From: Stutzerimonas stutzeri
Lineage (GTDB): Bacteria > Pseudomonadota > Gammaproteobacteria > Pseudomonadales > Pseudomonadaceae
DNA length: 64,000 nt
NCBI RefSeq assembly: GCF_024448715.1
Contig: NZ_JAMOHZ010000002.1
Span: 1 to 64,000 of the forward strand
Direction: 5' to 3'
Shown: piece after piece, positions 43,166 to 53,849 of the stretch
Layout: each line of letters opens with the position of its first letter
How positions within the stretch are numbered: the first letter of the stretch is position 1
Made by a program: the position numbers and the translations under genes
Notes under the pieces: model-generated
Told to the model about the DNA's origin: nothing
The model's database searches: none
The model's input: the letters and a program-made list of their open reading frames with translations, nothing else

Positions 43166-45736
43166 TCAAGCACTGGCGAAGCGGATCTCGCCGGCCTCTA
43201 CCTTGCCAACGATGGCTGAACCTGGCCCGAACTCACCAGACAGTATGTTCTGAGCAAGCGGGTTTTCAATCCAACGCTGGATGGCGCGTTTCAGCGGACG
43301 TGCGCCATAGACCGGGTCATAGCCAACGGCAACCAGTTTATCCATAGCCTCGTCACTCAGTTCGAGGCTCAGCTCGCGCTCGGTCAGACGCTGCCGCAAG
43401 CGACCCAGCTGGATCTGAGCGATGCCGGCGATCTGCTCGCGCGCCAGCGGGTCGAATACCACCACCTCATCGATGCGGTTGATAAATTCCGGCCGGAAAT
43501 GGCTGCTCACCGCGTCCATCACCGCCGCGCGTTGCGCATCCGGGTCGCCCACCAACTCCTGGATTTGCGTCGATCCCAGGTTCGACGTCATGACGATCAC
43601 GGTGTTGCGGAAATCCACCGTACGACCATGGCTATCGGTCAGGCGCCCATCTTCTAGGACCTGCAAGAGGATATTGAACACGTCAGGATGAGCCTTCTCA
43701 ACCTCATCCAGCAGCACCACTGAATATGGCTTGCGGCGCACTGCCTCGGTCAGGTAACCGCCCTCTTCGTAGCCCACATAGCCCGGCGGCGCGCCAATCA
43801 GACGGGCTACCGAGTGTTTCTCCATGAACTCGGACATGTCGATACGAATCATTGCCTCTTCTGTATCGAAGAGGAACTCCGCCAAGGCCTTGCACAGCTC
43901 GGTCTTACCCACGCCGGTCGGCCCTAGAAAAAGGAACGAGCCACTGGGACGATTCGGATCGGCCAGCCCGGCACGCGAGCGGCGGACCGCATTGGCGACG
44001 GAAACAACAGCTTCGTGCTGGCCGATCACGCGCTGGTGCAGCAGGTCTTCCATCTTTAGCAGCTTCTCGCGCTCACCCTCGAGCATCTTCGATACGGGAA
44101 TTCCGGTCCACTTCGAGACGACCTCGGCGATCTCCTCGTCGGTCACCTTGTTGCGCAGCAACTGGTTCTCCGACTTGCCATGCTGGTCGACCATCTGCAG
44201 GCTGCGCTCGAGATCGGGGATGATGCCGTATTGCAACTCAGCCATGCGCGCCAGGTCGCCCTTGCGCCGTGCCGCCTCGAGATCGGCCTTGGCCTGCTCA
44301 ATCTTCTGCTGCATCTGAGCGGAGCCCTGCACCTCGGCCTTTTCCGATTTCCAGATCTCATCGAGGTCGGCGTATTCGCGCTCCAGCTTGACGATTTCCT
44401 CGTCAAGCTTGGCCAAGCGCTTCCGGGTTGCCTCGTCGTCTTCGTTCTTCAACGCTTCGCGCTCGATCTTCAGCTGAATGAGGCGGCGATCGAGGCGATC
44501 CAGTTCCTCGGGCTTGGAGTCGATTTCCATGCGGATGCGGCTGCCGGCCTCGTCGATCAGATCGATGGCCTTGTCCGGCAATTGGCGGTCAGTGATGTAG
44601 CGGTGCGATAGCTTCGCCGCGGCGATAATCGCGCCATCGGTAATGGAGACGCCGTGGTGCACCTCGTAGCGCTCCTTCAGCCCGCGCAGAATGGCGATGG
44701 TATCTTCCTCGCTCGGCTCATCGACCTGCACGCGCTGGAAGCGTCGCTCCAGCGCCGCATCCTTTTCGATGTACTGTCGATATTCGTCGAGCGTGGTTGC
44801 GCCGACGCAATGCAGTTCGCCACGGGCAAGCGCCGGCTTGAGCATATTCCCGGCGTCCATGGCACCCTCGGCCTTGCCGGCGCCAACCATGGTGTGCAAT
44901 TCATCGATAAACAGAATGACTCGACCTTCCTGCTTGCCCAACTCGTTGAGCACAGCCTTGAGCCGCTCCTCGAACTCGCCGCGAAACTTGGCGCCAGCAA
45001 TCAGCGCGCCCATGTCCAGTGCCAGCAAACGTTTGTCTTTGAGCCCGTCCGGCACCTCTCCGTTGACGATGCGCTGAGCCAGACCTTCAACAATGGCGGT
45101 CTTACCCACACCCGGCTCACCAATGAGTACGGGGTTGTTCTTGGTTCGACGCTGCAGCACTTGAATGGTCCGACGGATTTCATCATCGCGCCCGATAACC
45201 GGATCGAGCTTGCCATCCTCGGCACGCTTGGTCATGTCGACGGTGTATTTATCCAGCGCCTGGCGCGACTCCTCGGCATTGGGGTCGTTGACCGCATCGC
45301 CACCGCGCAGATTGCTGATGGCATTTTCCAATGCTTTCTTGCTCACGCCCTGTGCCAGCAGCAGCTTGCCCAGACGGGTGTTGCTATCTAGCGCGGCGAG
45401 TAGTACCAGTTCGCTGGAGATGTACTGGTCGCCTTTCTGCTGTGCCAGGCGATCAGCCTGGTTCAACAAGCGCGCCAGATCCTGCGACATGTTCATGTCG
45501 CCCGTAGGATTCTGCAGCTTGGGCAGCTGATCCAGCTCCTTGGTCAGTGCCTGGCGCAAGCCGTTGATATCGAAACCCACCTGCATCAGCAGCGGCCTGA
45601 TCGAGCCACCCTGCTGGTCGAGCAGCGCCTGCATCAGGTGCAGCGGCTCGATGGACGGATGATCAAGACCAACCGCGATGGACTGGGCATCGGAAAGCGC
45701 AAGCTGCAGCTTGCTGGTCAGACGATCGATACGCAT
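43166..45736 (-). CDS. clpB: ATP-dependent disaggregase ClpB
   Basis: This 856-residue AAA+ chaperone rescues aggregated proteins with DnaK. It has the N-terminal double Clp domain (about 1-145), the first ATPase with Walker A GEPGVGKT, the long coiled-coil middle domain (about 410-525), the second ATPase with Walker A GPTGVGKT and Walker [12 protein letters not shown], and a C-terminal domain. I start at the ATG at 45736 ([10 protein letters not shown]), as homologs do. A sigma-32-like promoter lies about 80 bases upstream. Length is normal. Confidence 0.95.
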   Translation of the reverse strand: MRIDRLTSKLQLALSDAQSIAVGLDHPSIEPLHLMQALLDQQGGSIRPLLMQVGFDINGLRQALTKELDQLPKLQNPTGDMNMSQDLARLLNQADRLAQQKGDQYISSELVLLAALDSNTRLGKLLLAQGVSKKALENAISNLRGGDAVNDPNAEESRQALDKYTVDMTKRAEDGKLDPVIGRDDEIRRTIQVLQRRTKNNPVLIGEPGVGKTAIVEGLAQRIVNGEVPDGLKDKRLLALDMGALIAGAKFRGEFEERLKAVLNELGKQEGRVILFIDELHTMVGAGKAEGAMDAGNMLKPALARGELHCVGATTLDEYRQYIEKDAALERRFQRVQVDEPSEEDTIAILRGLKERYEVHHGVSITDGAIIAAAKLSHRYITDRQLPDKAIDLIDEAGSRIRMEIDSKPEELDRLDRRLIQLKIEREALKNEDDEATRKRLAKLDEEIVKLEREYADLDEIWKSEKAEVQGSAQMQQKIEQAKADLEAARRKGDLARMAELQYGIIPDLERSLQMVDQHGKSENQLLRNKVTDEEIAEVVSKWTGIPVSKMLEGEREKLLKMEDLLHQRVIGQHEAVVSVANAVRRSRAGLADPNRPSGSFLFLGPTGVGKTELCKALAEFLFDTEEAMIRIDMSEFMEKHSVARLIGAPPGYVGYEEGGYLTEAVRRKPYSVVLLDEVEKAHPDVFNILLQVLEDGRLTDSHGRTVDFRNTVIVMTSNLGSTQIQELVGDPDAQRAAVMDAVSSHFRPEFINRIDEVVVFDPLAREQIAGIAQIQLGRLRQRLTERELSLELSDEAMDKLVAVGYDPVYGARPLKRAIQRWIENPLAQNILSGEFGPGSAIVGKVEAGEIRFASA

Positions 45737-45806
45737 GTAATCACCTCTAGTAAGGCAGGCCGGCGCACTCAAATCGCACCTCGACAAAGCCTGCGTGATG
45801 AAACTT

Positions 45807-45834
45807 AGATGAGGTTGATCGATGGAGATTCAAG
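45807..45834 (-). promoter_or_regulatory. sigma-32 (heat-shock) promoter of clpB
   Basis: On the minus strand CTTGAA (45829-45834) is followed after 14 bases by CCTCATCT (45807-45814), close to the sigma-32 boxes CTTGAAA and CCCCATNT. It lies about 70-100 bases upstream of the clpB start. Confidence 0.75.
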
Positions 45835-45916
45835 TCGAAGCGCTGGACGCGTTCCGAACCGGAAGCCAGAAGGACCATCAGGCGCGGCGTCAACGCCGTC
45901 AGGCTTTCCGTATACC

Positions 45917-46015
45917 TTGAAGCTTGCAACCTATTGCCGCCCTTGCCGTCCAGCCTTCAGCGCTTTCTCGGCTTTTTACTTACGGCTTGCAGCTTGAGGC
46001 TTGAAGCTTGCCGCT
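45917..46015. repeat. AGCTTG-type degenerate repeats
   Basis: CTTGAAGCTTGCAACC (around 45917) and GCTTGCAGCTTGAGGCTTGA (around 45984) are copies of a low-complexity AGCTTG motif. The second runs into the 3' end of pgeF and encodes its last residues. Related copies lie at 23145-23170 and 52480-52560. Confidence 0.6.
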
Positions 46016-46753
46016 GCTTTTATCTATCCAGATAAGACTGGCGAAGCGCCCGGTGCGGGCGGTGCGGCGATAGGAGTAGAAGCGCGGATCGCTGAAAGTG
46101 CAGAGCTCACCGCCGAACACCGCGGTAACGCCGCAAGCGGCGAGGTGGATACGGGCAAGATGGTAGAGATCAGCCATGTAGCGCCCGGCGTTGTGGCTTG
46201 GCCGAAAGGCTTCTGCCGCCACCGCGTGCTGCTCGATGAATGCTTCACGGACCTCAGGGCCAACCTCGAACGCATCCGGCCCTATCGCCGGCCCCAGCCA
46301 AACCAGCAACTGTTCGCCCGGCGACTGCATGGCCGCCACGGTCGATTCCAGCATGCCACTCGCCAGCCCTCGCCAGCCGGCATGCGCAGCGGCCACACGA
46401 GTACCGGCCCGATTGCAGAAGAGCACCGGCAGGCAATCGGCCGTCAGCACGGTGCAGGCGATACCGGTGGCATCCGTCCAGCTGGCATCTGCGGTCGGGA
46501 CAAGAGCCGGATCGGCCTTGACGGTTGTGGCCGAATGCACCTGGCTCAGCCAGGCGGGTTCGCAACCGAGTAAATTTCGTAGGCGCTGCCTGTTGGCCAT
46601 CACCGCCGCAGGGTCATCACCGACGTGATCGCCCAGATTGAAACTGTCGAAAGGTGGCTGACTCAGCCCTTCGTTACGCGTCGTAACGCAAGCCCGCACA
46701 TGCAGAGGCGCCGGCCAATCCGGGGTGATCCAGTCGTCAGGCCAGCGATTCAC
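45980..46753 (-). CDS. pgeF: PgeF/YfiH peptidoglycan editing factor, repeat-extended C-terminus
   Basis: This 257-residue protein belongs to the YfiH/PgeF (laccase-like, DUF152) family, which acts on peptidoglycan precursors or purine nucleosides. Metal and active-site marks are SQVHSATTV, DCLPVLFCN, AHAGWRGLASGML and FSYRRTARTGRFASLIWI. Homologs normally end shortly after LIWI. Here 12 further residues (DKSSGKLQASSCKP) come from the AGCTTG repeat, which has removed the normal stop. It overlaps rluD by four bases (ATGA), so they are coupled. Confidence 0.9.
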   Translation of the reverse strand: MNRWPDDWITPDWPAPLHVRACVTTRNEGLSQPPFDSFNLGDHVGDDPAAVMANRQRLRNLLGCEPAWLSQVHSATTVKADPALVPTADASWTDATGIACTVLTADCLPVLFCNRAGTRVAAAHAGWRGLASGMLESTVAAMQSPGEQLLVWLGPAIGPDAFEVGPEVREAFIEQHAVAAEAFRPSHNAGRYMADLYHLARIHLAACGVTAVFGGELCTFSDPRFYSYRRTARTGRFASLIWIDKSSGKLQASSCKP

Positions 46754-47724
46754 CCGACGAAGGCCTCGCGATCCTGCTGCAGCAGCGTCAACAGCCAGAC
46801 GAAATCATCCGGTAATGGCGACTCCCACTTCATCCGTTCACCAGTGACCGGATGGTCCAACTCGAGGAAGCGCGCATGCAACGCCTGACGCGGGAAATCT
46901 CGCAGGGTCTGCACCATGGTTGGATTCGCCGCGGGCGGAATGCGGAAACGGCCGCTGTACAGCGGGTCGCCAACCAGCGGATAACCGATATGGGTCATAT
47001 GCACGCGAATCTGGTGAGTGCGGCCGGTTTCAAGTTTGACTCTGACATGAGTGTGCGAGCGAAAGCGCTCAAGCACTCGATAATGGCTGACAGCCGGCTT
47101 GCCGCCTTCGACCACCGCCATGCGTTGGCGCTGTTGGCCGTGCCGCCCGATCGGCGCATTGACCGTGCCACCCGTAATGATCACGCCAATGACGATGGCT
47201 TCGTAGATGCGGCTGACGCTGCGTGCCTGCAGCTGCTCGACCAGACGCGTCTGCGCCTGCAGCGTCTTGGCGACCACCATCAGACCCGTCGTGTCCTTGT
47301 CCAGGCGATGCACGATGCCAGCGCGCGGCACATTGATCAGATCCGGCACGTGGTGCAGTAAGGCATTGAGCAGCGTACCGTCGGCATGACCAGCCGCCGG
47401 GTGCACCACCAGACCGGATGGCTTGTTCAGCACCAGGATGTGCTCATCCTCGAAGACGATATCCAGCGGTATGTCCTGCGCGACCCACTCCCCCTGCGCC
47501 TGCTGTTCAGCGGAAAGCTCCAGAACGGCACCGGCATGCACGGTATCGCGGGGACGCAACGAGGCGCCGTCGACGGTCAGCTGACCGTCCTTGATCCATG
47601 CAGCGAGACGCGAGCGGGAGTGCTCCGAGAAAAGCTGAGCCGCGACCTGATCGAGACGCTGCCCACCGAGATCGAACGGCACCTCGGCGCGAAGTTGAAT
47701 GGCCTGCGTGGAGATCGTGGACAT
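46750..47724 (-). CDS. rluD: 23S rRNA pseudouridine synthase RluD
   Basis: This 324-residue enzyme makes pseudouridines in the H69 loop of 23S rRNA. An N-terminal S4 domain (about 15-80, [25 protein letters not shown]) is followed by the synthase with the catalytic Asp in [19 protein letters not shown] (about 135) and the [25 protein letters not shown] block. Length is normal. It is coupled to pgeF and diverges from bamD. Confidence 0.93.
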   Translation of the reverse strand: MSTISTQAIQLRAEVPFDLGGQRLDQVAAQLFSEHSRSRLAAWIKDGQLTVDGASLRPRDTVHAGAVLELSAEQQAQGEWVAQDIPLDIVFEDEHILVLNKPSGLVVHPAAGHADGTLLNALLHHVPDLINVPRAGIVHRLDKDTTGLMVVAKTLQAQTRLVEQLQARSVSRIYEAIVIGVIITGGTVNAPIGRHGQQRQRMAVVEGGKPAVSHYRVLERFRSHTHVRVKLETGRTHQIRVHMTHIGYPLVGDPLYSGRFRIPPAANPTMVQTLRDFPRQALHARFLELDHPVTGERMKWESPLPDDFVWLLTLLQQDREAFVG

Positions 47725-48107
47725 AATTATGAGCGCTTCATAGTAAGGGGGAGCTAGCGGCGTGGCCGTCTTGCTAAGTAAGACACAGCAGGCGAGCGCC
47801 GCCGTATTCGATAGCTGGCCGTGTCATCGACGAAGGCAGCCATGGGATTCAAGAACTGCAACCTAGCTGCAGGTCGCTCATTAGCCATAGGCAGCAGATC
47901 GGTACAAACTACCGATTGACCTCAGGCGCGCGCCGAGGCTGTTTACCACGATGAACATAGCCTTTGGCTGCAGCACAGGTGGAGCCTTTGGTTTCGGCAA
48001 CACGCTTGTGTTTAAATACGGCGTCTTTGTCCCGGCCAGCCGGGACGCTCATCATAACAGGACGGCTCAGCGCGAGACAGCCAGCCGTCACAGGGACGCA
48101 AGCCGCC
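47725..48107. other. rluD-bamD divergent intergenic region with small hairpins
   Basis: I see no gene in these 383 bases. TCCCGGC at 48030-48036 pairs with GCCGGGA at 48039-48045, and GACGGCT (48061-48067) with AGCCGTC (48083-48089), both in the bamD leader. No clear promoter can be assigned. Confidence 0.45.
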
Positions 48108-49121
48108 ATGCAAGTGAAACACCTGCTGCTGATCGCCATTTTCGCCCTCACCGCTGCCTGCTCATCCAACGAAACCATCAGCGAAAACCTCGGCGAAGCG
48201 GAACTGTACCGGCAGGCGCAGACCGACCTGGACAACAAGAGCTACACCAGCGCCATCAACAAGCTGAAGACGCTGGAGTCTCGCTATCCTTTCGGTCGCT
48301 TCGCCGAACAGGCGCAGCTGGAGCTGATCTACGCGTACTACCGGAACTCCGAGCCGGAAGCCGCCCGCTCTTCCGCCGAGCGATTCATTCGTCTGCACCC
48401 TCAGCATCCCAGTGTCGACTACGCCTATTACCTGAAGGGATTGGCCTCCTTCGACCAAGACCGCGGGCTGCTCGCGCGCTTTCTGCCGCTGGATATGACC
48501 AAACGTGATCCAGGCGCCGCTCGCGACTCTTTCAATGAGTTCGCGCAACTGACCACTCGCTTTCCGAACAGCCGCTACGCCCCGGACGCCAAGGCGCGAA
48601 TGGTCTATCTGCGTAACTTGCTGGCGGCCAACGAAATTCACGTTGCCGACTACTACCTGCGCCGCCAGGCCTATGTTGCCGCGGCCAATCGCGGGCGTTA
48701 CGTAGTGGAAAACTTTCAGGGCACGCCAGCTGTCGGCGATGGGCTCGCGGTGATGACAGAGGCCTATCAACGACTGGAGCTGGACGATCTCGCCAGTACC
48801 AGTCTGGAAACCCTCAGGCTCAACTACCCGGAACATCCCAGCCTGGAAGATGGCGAATTCGTGCCACGGGAAAAGGAAGCCGACAATCGCAGTTGGCTAT
48901 CCCGCGCCACCCTCGGCCTGATTGAAACGGAAAACGCAGTCCCCGACAGTTCGCAATCCAACCGTGACGTGGTGCGCCAGTACGAAAACGCCGCGCAGGA
49001 TCTGCCTGATGAGCTGCGCCCGGTCTTGAGGGAGGCGGAAGCCGAAGCAGAAGCCGAAGATGAACAGCAAAGCGAAGGCCGCTCCTGGTGGAGCTATCTG
49101 ACCTTCGGTCTGTTCGACTGA
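48108..49121 (+). CDS. bamD: outer-membrane assembly lipoprotein BamD
   Basis: This 337-residue lipoprotein is part of the BAM complex that inserts beta-barrels into the outer membrane. The lipobox LTAAC puts Cys18 at the N-terminus. Five TPR-like repeats follow ([23 protein letters not shown] and later copies). The C-terminal tail (about 275-337) is acidic and longer than in E. coli (245 residues), as common in Pseudomonas. ATG 48108 is preceded by CAGGGACG. An upstream frame is rejected because the lipobox begins here. Confidence 0.92.
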   Translation: MQVKHLLLIAIFALTAACSSNETISENLGEAELYRQAQTDLDNKSYTSAINKLKTLESRYPFGRFAEQAQLELIYAYYRNSEPEAARSSAERFIRLHPQHPSVDYAYYLKGLASFDQDRGLLARFLPLDMTKRDPGAARDSFNEFAQLTTRFPNSRYAPDAKARMVYLRNLLAANEIHVADYYLRRQAYVAAANRGRYVVENFQGTPAVGDGLAVMTEAYQRLELDDLASTSLETLRLNYPEHPSLEDGEFVPREKEADNRSWLSRATLGLIETENAVPDSSQSNRDVVRQYENAAQDLPDELRPVLREAEAEAEAEDEQQSEGRSWWSYLTFGLFD

Positions 49122-49206
49122 GATAGTGGCCCAACGCAAAAGGCCGGTCCGATCAGAGCACAGCCTGCCAGATCGACGGGTTACGGTTTAGCCAGGAACT
49201 AGAAAT

Positions 49207-49443
49207 ATGGGTCTGTTTCGTCTGTTGTTCTGGATCATCTTGATTGCTGCGGCGTTCTGGCTCTGGCGTCGCTTGGTAAGCAAACCTGCAAATATCAACA
49301 AACCGCAACAGACCACTGTGACGATGGTTCGCTGTGCCCAGTGCGGTGTGCATCTGCCACGCGAGCAAGCATTACAAGACCACGACCAGTGGTACTGCAG
49401 CCAGACGCATCTAGAACAGGACAGCAAGTCGGGTGGGCACTGA
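49207..49443 (+). CDS. PP0621-family small membrane protein
   Basis: This 78-residue protein has one membrane helix (about 4-22, LFRLLFWIILIAAAFWLW) and a small cytoplasmic domain with a Cys-x2-Cys (MVRCAQCG) and a second Cys-like site (DQWYCSQTH), so a zinc-ribbon-type fold is likely. This is the family found upstream of pilS in Pseudomonas. Its stop overlaps the pilS start by 11 bases, so the two are translationally linked. Confidence 0.85.
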   Translation: MGLFRLLFWIILIAAAFWLWRRLVSKPANINKPQQTTVTMVRCAQCGVHLPREQALQDHDQWYCSQTHLEQDSKSGGH

Positions 49444-51025
49444 AGGGCTGACATTCTTCGGCTACCAGGGTCGACGAATCCTTCGCATTTATCATCTTTA
49501 TCGCGTCGCGATCGGGCTAGTGCTGGTCCTGCTGATCAGCAGCGATCTGCACAATGACCTGATGCGCATGAGCAATCCGGCGGCGTTCCAATACGGCGCC
49601 TGGCTCTATCTGATCCTCAATATCGTTATCGCCGTCCTGCTACAAAACCCGAAACGGGAGCTACCCGTTCTCGCCCTCGCGCTGATGGACGTAACGCTAC
49701 TCGCAGCGCTGTTCTATTTCGCCGGTGGCACGCCAAGCGGTATCGGCAATTTGCTGATCATCGCCGTTGCCATTGCGAACGTTCTGCTACATGGGCGCAT
49801 CGGTTTTTTCATTGCAGCGGTAGCTGCTACCGGCCTTATCTACCTGACCTTCTATCTCAGCCTCAGCGATACCACCGCGAGCAATCAATATATCCAGGCT
49901 GCAGCGCTAGGGACGTTATGCTTCGCCGCAGCGCTGTTGGTACAAGGTCTGACGCGTCGGCTGCAGGTCAGTGAAACCCTGGCCCACCAGCGCGCAGAGG
50001 AAGTCGCCAATCTCGAAGCGCTGAATGCGCAGATCCTGCAGCGCATGCGGACCGGGATTCTCGTGCTAGACCCACAGCAGCGAGTGCTACTTGCCAATCA
50101 AGGCGCACTCGAACTGCTCGGCCAACAAGCGCTGACCGGCGAAAGACTGGCACCCCGCTGCCCCGAATTAATCAAAGGGTTACAGCAATGGCGTGATAAT
50201 CCAACGATGCGCCCCCCCACCTTCAAGGCAACGCCGAGCGGCGCCACCCTGCAACCGAGCTTCGCCGCCCTGCAGCACGGTGTGACGCAGGACACGCTGG
50301 TCTTCCTTGAGGACATCTCGCAAATTGCACAAAAGGCCCAGCAACTCAAGCTGGCATCGCTCGGCCGGTTGACGGCGAGCATCGCCCACGAAATCCGCAA
50401 CCCGCTCGGGGCGATCAGCCATGCAGCGCAGCTGTTACAGGAATCCGAAGCGCTAGACCCCGCGGACCTTCGCCTGACGCAGATCATCCAGGATCATTCG
50501 CGACGGATGAATCTGGTTATCGAGAACGTGCTGCAACTTTCGCGCAGACGCCAGGCTGAACCGCAACTATTGGATCTGAAATACTGGGCGCATCGATTCG
50601 CCAGTGAATTTCGCGGGGCGCTCCCGCCCCACCAGAGCGTGCATGTTGAAACCAGGGGTAGATCGCTGCAGACCCGCATGGACCCCAACCAATTGATCCA
50701 GATCCTGACTAACCTGGTGCAGAATGGTCTGCGTTACAGCGGCCAGACGCATGACCACGCACAGGTATGGCTACATTTGTTCCGCGACGAGACCAGTGAT
50801 CTGCCAGTGCTGGAAGTGCTTGATGATGGACCCGGCGTGCCGACCGAGCAGGTGCAAAACATCTTTGAGCCGTTCTTTACCACGGAGAACAAGGGCACCG
50901 GGCTCGGGCTGTACATTTCACGAGAGCTGTGCGAAAGCAATCAGGCGCGTCTGGACTATCGTGAAAGAGACGAGGGTGGCAGTTGTTTCCGTATCGTTTT
51001 TGCTCATCCACGCAAGCTGGGCTGA
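49433..51025 (+). CDS. pilS: type IV pilus sensor kinase PilS
   Basis: This 530-residue sensor kinase controls pilin gene expression. Six membrane helices lie in the first 180 residues, then a PAS-like part (about 210-295). The phospho-acceptor box is ASIAHEIRNPLGAISHAAQLL, and the ATP-binding domain has the N-box (QILTNLVQNGLRYS), DDGPGV, and GTGLGLYISREL. It starts at GTG 49433, overlapping the upstream gene, and pilR follows 112 bases later. In P. aeruginosa PilS-PilR activates pilA through sigma-54. A pilA gene is not in this window. Confidence 0.93.
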   Translation: MGTEGLTFFGYQGRRILRIYHLYRVAIGLVLVLLISSDLHNDLMRMSNPAAFQYGAWLYLILNIVIAVLLQNPKRELPVLALALMDVTLLAALFYFAGGTPSGIGNLLIIAVAIANVLLHGRIGFFIAAVAATGLIYLTFYLSLSDTTASNQYIQAAALGTLCFAAALLVQGLTRRLQVSETLAHQRAEEVANLEALNAQILQRMRTGILVLDPQQRVLLANQGALELLGQQALTGERLAPRCPELIKGLQQWRDNPTMRPPTFKATPSGATLQPSFAALQHGVTQDTLVFLEDISQIAQKAQQLKLASLGRLTASIAHEIRNPLGAISHAAQLLQESEALDPADLRLTQIIQDHSRRMNLVIENVLQLSRRRQAEPQLLDLKYWAHRFASEFRGALPPHQSVHVETRGRSLQTRMDPNQLIQILTNLVQNGLRYSGQTHDHAQVWLHLFRDETSDLPVLEVLDDGPGVPTEQVQNIFEPFFTTENKGTGLGLYISRELCESNQARLDYRERDEGGSCFRIVFAHPRKLG

Positions 51026-51137
51026 GGCCTGCGAGCCGGCACAGGTCACACATCGGTGATGGCCACGGTACAAAGCGCGCGCGGTAGCGTTAACATTGCA
51101 GACCTTCGCCAACCGTCGTAATTGAAAGACCGAGACC

Positions 51138-52478
51138 ATGACCACCCGCCAGAAAGCGTTGATCATCGATGACGAACCCGACATCCGGGAGCTCCTGGAG
51201 ATCACCCTTGGGCGAATGAAGTTGGACACCCGCAGCGCCCGCAACCTCAAGGAAGCCCGAGAGTGTCTGGCGCGCGAGCATTACGATCTGTGCCTCACCG
51301 ACATGCGTTTGCCAGACGGCTGTGGGCTGGAACTGGTGCAGTTCATCCAGCAACAGTATCCGCAACTCCCGGTGGCTATGATCACCGCATACGGCAGCCT
51401 CGATACCGCCATTGGCGCGCTGAAAGCCGGGGCGTTCGATTTCCTGACCAAGCCGGTCGACCTCGGACGGCTACGCGAGCTGGTCAATACTGCGTTGCGA
51501 TTACGCAACCCGAACCCTAATGACCTGAGCGTCGATAGCCGTTTGCTCGGCGCCTCGCCACCGATGAACGTACTGCGCAAACAGATCAGTAAACTGGCGC
51601 GCAGCCAGGCTCCGGTGTATATCAGCGGCGAGTCCGGCAGCGGAAAGGAGCTGGTGGCGCGACTGATCCATGAACAAGGGCCACGTCACGAACGTCCTTT
51701 CGTGCCGGTCAACTGCGGCGCGATCCCATCGGAGCTGATGGAAAGTGAGTTCTTCGGCCACAAGAAGGGCAGCTTTACCGGGGCCATCGAAGACAAGCTA
51801 GGGCTGTTCCAGGCGGCCAATGGCGGCACACTGTTCCTCGACGAAGTAGCCGATCTTCCGCTTCCGATGCAAGTGAAGCTGCTACGCGCCATCCAGGAAA
51901 AGGCCGTGCGCTCGGTCGGCGGTGCAAAGGAAGTGATTGTGGACGTACGGATTCTTTGTGCTACCCACAAGGATCTCGCCAGCGAAGTCGCAGCCGGCCG
52001 TTTCCGCCAGGACCTGTACTATCGCCTGAACGTTATTGAACTGCGCGTACCACCGTTGCGTGAACGACGCGAAGACATCACCCAGCTTGCTGATGTCATG
52101 CTGCGTCGGCTCGCCCAGGAATGTAGCGACAGCCCGGCGCGCCTGCATCCCGATGCACTGGCCAAACTGCAGAACTATCGCTTTCCGGGCAACGTGCGCG
52201 AGCTTGAAAACATGCTGGAGCGCGCTTATACACTTTGCGAAGGCGAGGAGATCAAGCCCAGCGATTTGCGCTTGTCCGACGCACCAGCCATTTCCGAGAA
52301 CGGCGAAGCAAGCCTGGCGCAGATTGATAATCTCGAAGACCACCTCGAGGAGGTCGAGCGCAAGCTGATCATGCAAGCACTGGAAGAGACTCGCTGGAAT
52401 CGCACGGCGGCTGCCCAGCGGCTGGGCTTATCGTTCCGCTCAATGCGTTATCGATTGAAGAAGCTCGGTTTGGACTGA
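51138..52478 (+). CDS. pilR: type IV pilus response regulator PilR
   Basis: This 446-residue sigma-54 activator has a receiver domain with phospho-Asp in LTDMRLPDG (about residue 55), an AAA+ domain with Walker A GESGSGKE, the sigma-54 loop GSFTGAIEDKLGLF and Walker B GGTLFLDEVAD, and a C-terminal Fis-type helix-turn-helix (ETRWNRTAAAQRLGLSFRSMRYRLKKLG). All parts are intact. It acts with PilS. The start 51138 has a GAAAGACC sequence upstream. Confidence 0.95.
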   Translation: MTTRQKALIIDDEPDIRELLEITLGRMKLDTRSARNLKEARECLAREHYDLCLTDMRLPDGCGLELVQFIQQQYPQLPVAMITAYGSLDTAIGALKAGAFDFLTKPVDLGRLRELVNTALRLRNPNPNDLSVDSRLLGASPPMNVLRKQISKLARSQAPVYISGESGSGKELVARLIHEQGPRHERPFVPVNCGAIPSELMESEFFGHKKGSFTGAIEDKLGLFQAANGGTLFLDEVADLPLPMQVKLLRAIQEKAVRSVGGAKEVIVDVRILCATHKDLASEVAAGRFRQDLYYRLNVIELRVPPLRERREDITQLADVMLRRLAQECSDSPARLHPDALAKLQNYRFPGNVRELENMLERAYTLCEGEEIKPSDLRLSDAPAISENGEASLAQIDNLEDHLEEVERKLIMQALEETRWNRTAAAQRLGLSFRSMRYRLKKLGLD

Positions 52479-52479
52479 C

Positions 52480-52560
52480 AACAAGCTGCAAGCTAGGCCG
52501 AGCGCGACATCGCTGTGTCAGTCGCGCAATGCTATCCATTTGAAGCTTGTCGCTAAGGCT
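52480..52560. repeat. AGCTTG-type inverted repeat between pilR and DUF2333
   Basis: ACAAGCT at 52481-52487 and AGCTTGT at 52544-52550 are inverted copies of the repeat motif also at 45917 and 23145. It lies between the convergent ends of pilR and the DUF2333 gene and may help terminate both. Confidence 0.5.
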
Positions 52561-52573
52561 TTCAGCCGTTTTC

Positions 52574-53635
52574 TTATCCCTGCGACAGTAAATTGCGCAG
52601 ATCGATGATCGCCGCGTTCGCGCGCGATATGTAGTTCGCCATTACAAGGGAATGGTTGGCTAGCACGCCATAGCCGCTTCCGTTGAGCACCATCGGGCTC
52701 CAGAGCGGCTCCTGCGCAGCCTCTAGCTCGCGAATGATTTGTCTAACACTGATGGTGGCGTTCTTCTTGGCCAACACATCGGCAAAATCCACCTCAACGG
52801 CGCGCAGCAAATGCGATAACGCCCAGGCCTGTCCGCGCGCTTCGTAGAAAACATTATCGATCTGCAACCAAGTCGTCTCGACGCGCTCTTCTTCTAACAC
52901 TTGATTTACGCCGTCACGCTCCAGCTCCGGCGCCACCTGCGCATCCAGGCGCACACGCCCGACGCTGGCTGATAGCCGCTGAGAGAGTGATCCCAAGCGA
53001 GTGCCCACATCTCCCAGCCAATTATTGAGGTTGTCAGCACGCGAATAAAATTGTGCCTTGGGCGCCGGATCGCTCAAACGCGCCAAGTAGCGATCCAGAA
53101 AACGGATCCCGTTGCGGTACTCTGATTCGCTCGCGGGAAGCGCCCAACTGCGATTGTCGAAATTGAACAACGGCTCGGCCTTGGAAAGATCCGGATCCTC
53201 GGTCGACTGGGATTGCGAGCGAGCAAAATCTTTGCGCAACGCTCGGCTGAGGTCACGCACTTGAACCAGCACGCCATACTCCCAGCTGGGCATGTTATCC
53301 AGCCATAGGCCAGGGGGTGCAATGTCGTTGGTCAGATAGCCGCCTGGTTTGTCCAACAGGGTGGTAGCCACCTGCTTGAGCGTCTCGACAGTGGTATAGC
53401 CGTTGACGATCTGCCGCTGCGAAGCCTCCGCCGCCTGCCGAACATGCTGCTGTACCGGGAACCGGTCAGGCTCGGAGCTCCAATACCAGCCAAGAATCAG
53501 CGCCACCAACAGGCAAAGGCCAACCAGCACGGCAAATGTCAGCAATAGCGGATTGCGAGCTGCCCCCTCCGTTGTGGCTGCATTTCCCGACGAGCCGAGG
53601 CGGCCGAAGCGGTTCTTCCAATCCAACATGGGCAT
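52574..53635 (-). CDS. DUF2333 membrane-anchored protein
   Basis: This 353-residue protein matches the DUF2333 family of gamma-proteobacteria. One membrane helix lies near residues 29-50 (NPLLLTFAVLVGLCLLVALILGWYW), with a long periplasmic helical part after it. No enzyme motif is seen and the function is unknown. The start may be MPMLDWKNRF at 53635 or a Met two residues on. It is convergent with pilR and divergent from the gcbA-like gene. Confidence 0.85.
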   Translation of the reverse strand: MPMLDWKNRFGRLGSSGNAATTEGAARNPLLLTFAVLVGLCLLVALILGWYWSSEPDRFPVQQHVRQAAEASQRQIVNGYTTVETLKQVATTLLDKPGGYLTNDIAPPGLWLDNMPSWEYGVLVQVRDLSRALRKDFARSQSQSTEDPDLSKAEPLFNFDNRSWALPASESEYRNGIRFLDRYLARLSDPAPKAQFYSRADNLNNWLGDVGTRLGSLSQRLSASVGRVRLDAQVAPELERDGVNQVLEEERVETTWLQIDNVFYEARGQAWALSHLLRAVEVDFADVLAKKNATISVRQIIRELEAAQEPLWSPMVLNGSGYGVLANHSLVMANYISRANAAIIDLRNLLSQG

Positions 53636-53849
53636 CTTTCCTTTCTTTTTCTCGGAGTTCAGGGATTCGACCGCCGGTCACTCGGAGCGTTGCGGCAAGA
53701 GAACCACTATAACGCAGCCAGTCCATGGCAAGCGTCATAATGAGAACCAGACCGCTTATGCAATCGCCTTGCAACGGCCGGATCGGTGGTAGCATGCCGC
53801 CACTAGCGCCCTCTGACAGGACTGCCGCAGCGGGGCCAGGGAACCGGAC

